Shown here one piece after another: positions 63,004-64,000 of a stretch of DNA of 64,000 nt. Location: assembly GCF_900184035.1 (NCBI RefSeq), contig NZ_FXWP01000009.1, positions 186,001 to 250,000 of the forward strand. The letters are read 5' to 3'. Position numbers and translations under genes: made by a program. The DNA is from Kosakonia pseudosacchari (GTDB taxonomy: Bacteria > Pseudomonadota > Gammaproteobacteria > Enterobacterales > Enterobacteriaceae). The notes below the pieces were generated by a model. It did no database searches. It saw only the letters and a program-made list of their open reading frames with translations, and was not told the DNA's origin. The first letter of the stretch is position 1; each line of letters opens with the position of its first letter.

Positions 63004-63576
63004 TTATTCGCCAGCGGTAATGCGCTTGCCGCTGGTGACAAACGTGCCGCCGCCCAAGTGGTGAATGGTGTTCAGTTTATCGTCATTAAAGTGCCAGCGC
63101 CCATTGATAAACGCACGTTCATCGGCGGCGGCGGAAACCACTTCGCCAAACAGCGTGTCATACTTTTCCTGTGCCGCGGTCGGCGGAAGCAAACGGCACT
63201 CCATCCACGCCAGACACTTCTCTTCGATCACCGGCAGGCCCAGCACCGGCCCGGCGATAGCGGGAATGCCATAGCAATTAAACTTATCTTCATCGCGCCC
63301 GGTGACGCTGCCGACCGCGTAACTCCAGTTGGTTGCCGCAACACCTGGCACCACAATGCCAAACATACCACTGTGTTCAATCAACTCACGCGACCAGGCG
63401 CTTTTATCCACCACTATTGCAATGCGCGGCGGAGAGAATTCAACCGGCATCGACCACGCGGCCGCCATCACATTGCGCCGGTCGATCTGCTCATCGCGGC
63501 TGGTAATAAGAATGGTCGGACCGTGGTTTAGCAAGCGACAGGCATGTTCTAACGCCACCGGACGGAAATGGCTCAT
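63004..63576 (-). CDS. yddH: Flavin-reductase-like protein YddH
   Basis: FMN-binding split-barrel protein of 190 residues, orthologue of E. coli YddH (189). N-H-G-P-T-I-L-I-T-S, A-A-A-W-S-M-P-V and G-V-A-A-T-N-W form the flavin-binding region of the HpaC/RutF-like family. It keeps its K-12 neighbourhood with pptA. Physiological electron acceptor unknown; in principle it could supply reduced flavin to flavin monooxygenases such as those at 45.7-49.2 kb. Confidence 0.93.
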   Translation of the reverse strand: MSHFRPVALEHACRLLNHGPTILITSRDEQIDRRNVMAAAWSMPVEFSPPRIAIVVDKSAWSRELIEHSGMFGIVVPGVAATNWSYAVGSVTGRDEDKFNCYGIPAIAGPVLGLPVIEEKCLAWMECRLLPPTAAQEKYDTLFGEVVSAAADERAFINGRWHFNDDKLNTIHHLGGGTFVTSGKRITAGE

Positions 63577-63646
63577 AGCGGTTCCTCTGTGTAAATGTTT
63601 CTGCCATTAAATGGCCGAACTGTCGGCAAAATCAAGGCGTGGCGCA

Positions 63647-64000
63647 TTATCCGGCACTCCTGGCCACCACAATCTGGCCGCGGCCTTGTTCTTTCGCCAG
63701 GTAGAGCGCAAGATCAGCCGCCCGCACCAGATTATCCGCGCGCGCGTGGCGCGGCCAGGTCGCCAGCCCAATGGAAACCGACACCGGGCCAATATCCTGT
63801 GATTCATACAGCATGTGATGATTCAGGACATTATGCAGCAACGTCTCGGCCACTTTTTTCGCCTGCAACTCATCCGCGCCGGGCAAAACAAGCAGGAACT
63901 CTTCGCCGCCATAACGGAACGCCACACTGTTTTCATCCAGCGTTTCGGTGATCAACCGTGACAGCTCGCGCAGCACTTTATCACCCGCGTCGTGGCCGTA
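63647..64000 (-). CDS. Diguanylate cyclase GGDEF domain (5' part outside window)
   Basis: C-terminal 117 residues of a GGDEF protein running off the window end; the frame is open to base 64000 and begins inside the domain at Y-G-H-D-A-G-D-K-V-L-R. The active-site motif is intact as R-Y-G-G-E-E-F, with later S-I-G-L-A-T and A-D-L-A-L-Y-L-A-K. It would make cyclic di-GMP. The residues before the motif (D-E-N-S-V-A-F) do not show the R-x-x-D inhibitory site. The N-terminal sensor is not visible. Confidence 0.9.
   Translation of the reverse strand, partial: YGHDAGDKVLRELSRLITETLDENSVAFRYGGEEFLLVLPGADELQAKKVAETLLHNVLNHHMLYESQDIGPVSVSIGLATWPRHARADNLVRAADLALYLAKEQGRGQIVVARSAG

Noticed and set aside
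62998-63531. 177-codon plus-strand frame opposite yddH
   Set aside because: yddH is a firm orthologue of the K-12 gene; the opposite frame has no family resemblance.
1-64000. CRISPR arrays, tRNA/rRNA genes, insertion sequences, prophage genes, integrases
   Set aside because: Looked for regularly spaced repeats, transposase or integrase motifs and tRNA-like cloverleafs; none was found by eye.

Overview
This window reads as chromosomal DNA of an enterobacterium in the Enterobacter/Kosakonia/Klebsiella neighbourhood (genus tentative; no rRNA or other marker is present). The main evidence is a set of genes I recognise as orthologues of the E. coli K-12 ydc/ync region in the same order: ydcL, benE (ydcO), sutR, rlhA, ydcR, ydcSTUV, patD, ortT, ydcY, ydcZ, mnaT, curA, mcbR-like, pqqU, yncE, ansP, yncG, pptA, yddH. 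Between these backbone genes sit accessory blocks absent from that K-12 order. I see no tRNA, rRNA, CRISPR array, insertion sequence or prophage.

Layout. 0-6.2 kb: the 3' part of a DppA-type binding protein, lipoprotein YdcL, an EamA exporter divergent from an AraC regulator, and BenE divergent from SutR with a long inverted repeat between them. 6.4-16.2 kb: 23S rRNA hydroxylase RlhA, an orphan lipoprotein, a His/Pro-rich secreted peptide, a LysR/nitroreductase pair, a small stand-alone protein with deaminase-like zinc motifs, a cyanide-insensitive bd-type oxidase (cioA, cioB and a 42-residue DUF2474 subunit), and the MocR-type regulator YdcR. 16.4-24.8 kb: the YdcSTUV transporter with PatD dehydrogenase (putrescine/GABA route), several small unknown proteins, and a tandem pair of OrtT-like membrane toxins, the second with a TTG start. 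24.8-33.2 kb: the translationally coupled srfABC operon and, divergent from it, a second DppA-type binding protein.

33.2-45.3 kb: ydcY, ydcZ-mnaT divergent from an XRE-cupin regulator, curA, a GntR-family regulator, a chemoreceptor with a near-consensus sigma-28 promoter, a GNAT enzyme, the TonB-dependent receptor PqqU divergent from the iron-regulated secreted protein YncE (candidate Fur box between), and asparagine permease AnsP. 45.7-53.3 kb: an eight-gene operon (two flavin monooxygenases, an M20 deacylase, a GNAT acetyltransferase, two amino-acid binding proteins, one permease, one ATPase) whose content matches the Bacillus subtilis ytm/tcy S-alkylcysteine salvage operon. 53.4-57.3 kb: a sugar-acid module (GudP-type transporter, L-talarate/galactarate dehydratase, LacI regulator) with two 16-bp operator-like palindromes. 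57.3-64 kb: a P-loop kinase-like protein, YncG, an AT-rich SGNH hydrolase/acyltransferase pair, PptA, a secreted cyclase, a secreted esterase, YddH, and the C-terminal part of a diguanylate cyclase cut by the window end.

The region is mostly about uptake and salvage of nitrogen and sulfur compounds and sugar acids, with stress and respiration functions. The observations most worth checking are the deaminase-like protein (11.3-11.8 kb), the sulfur-salvage operon, the OrtT duplication and srfABC.
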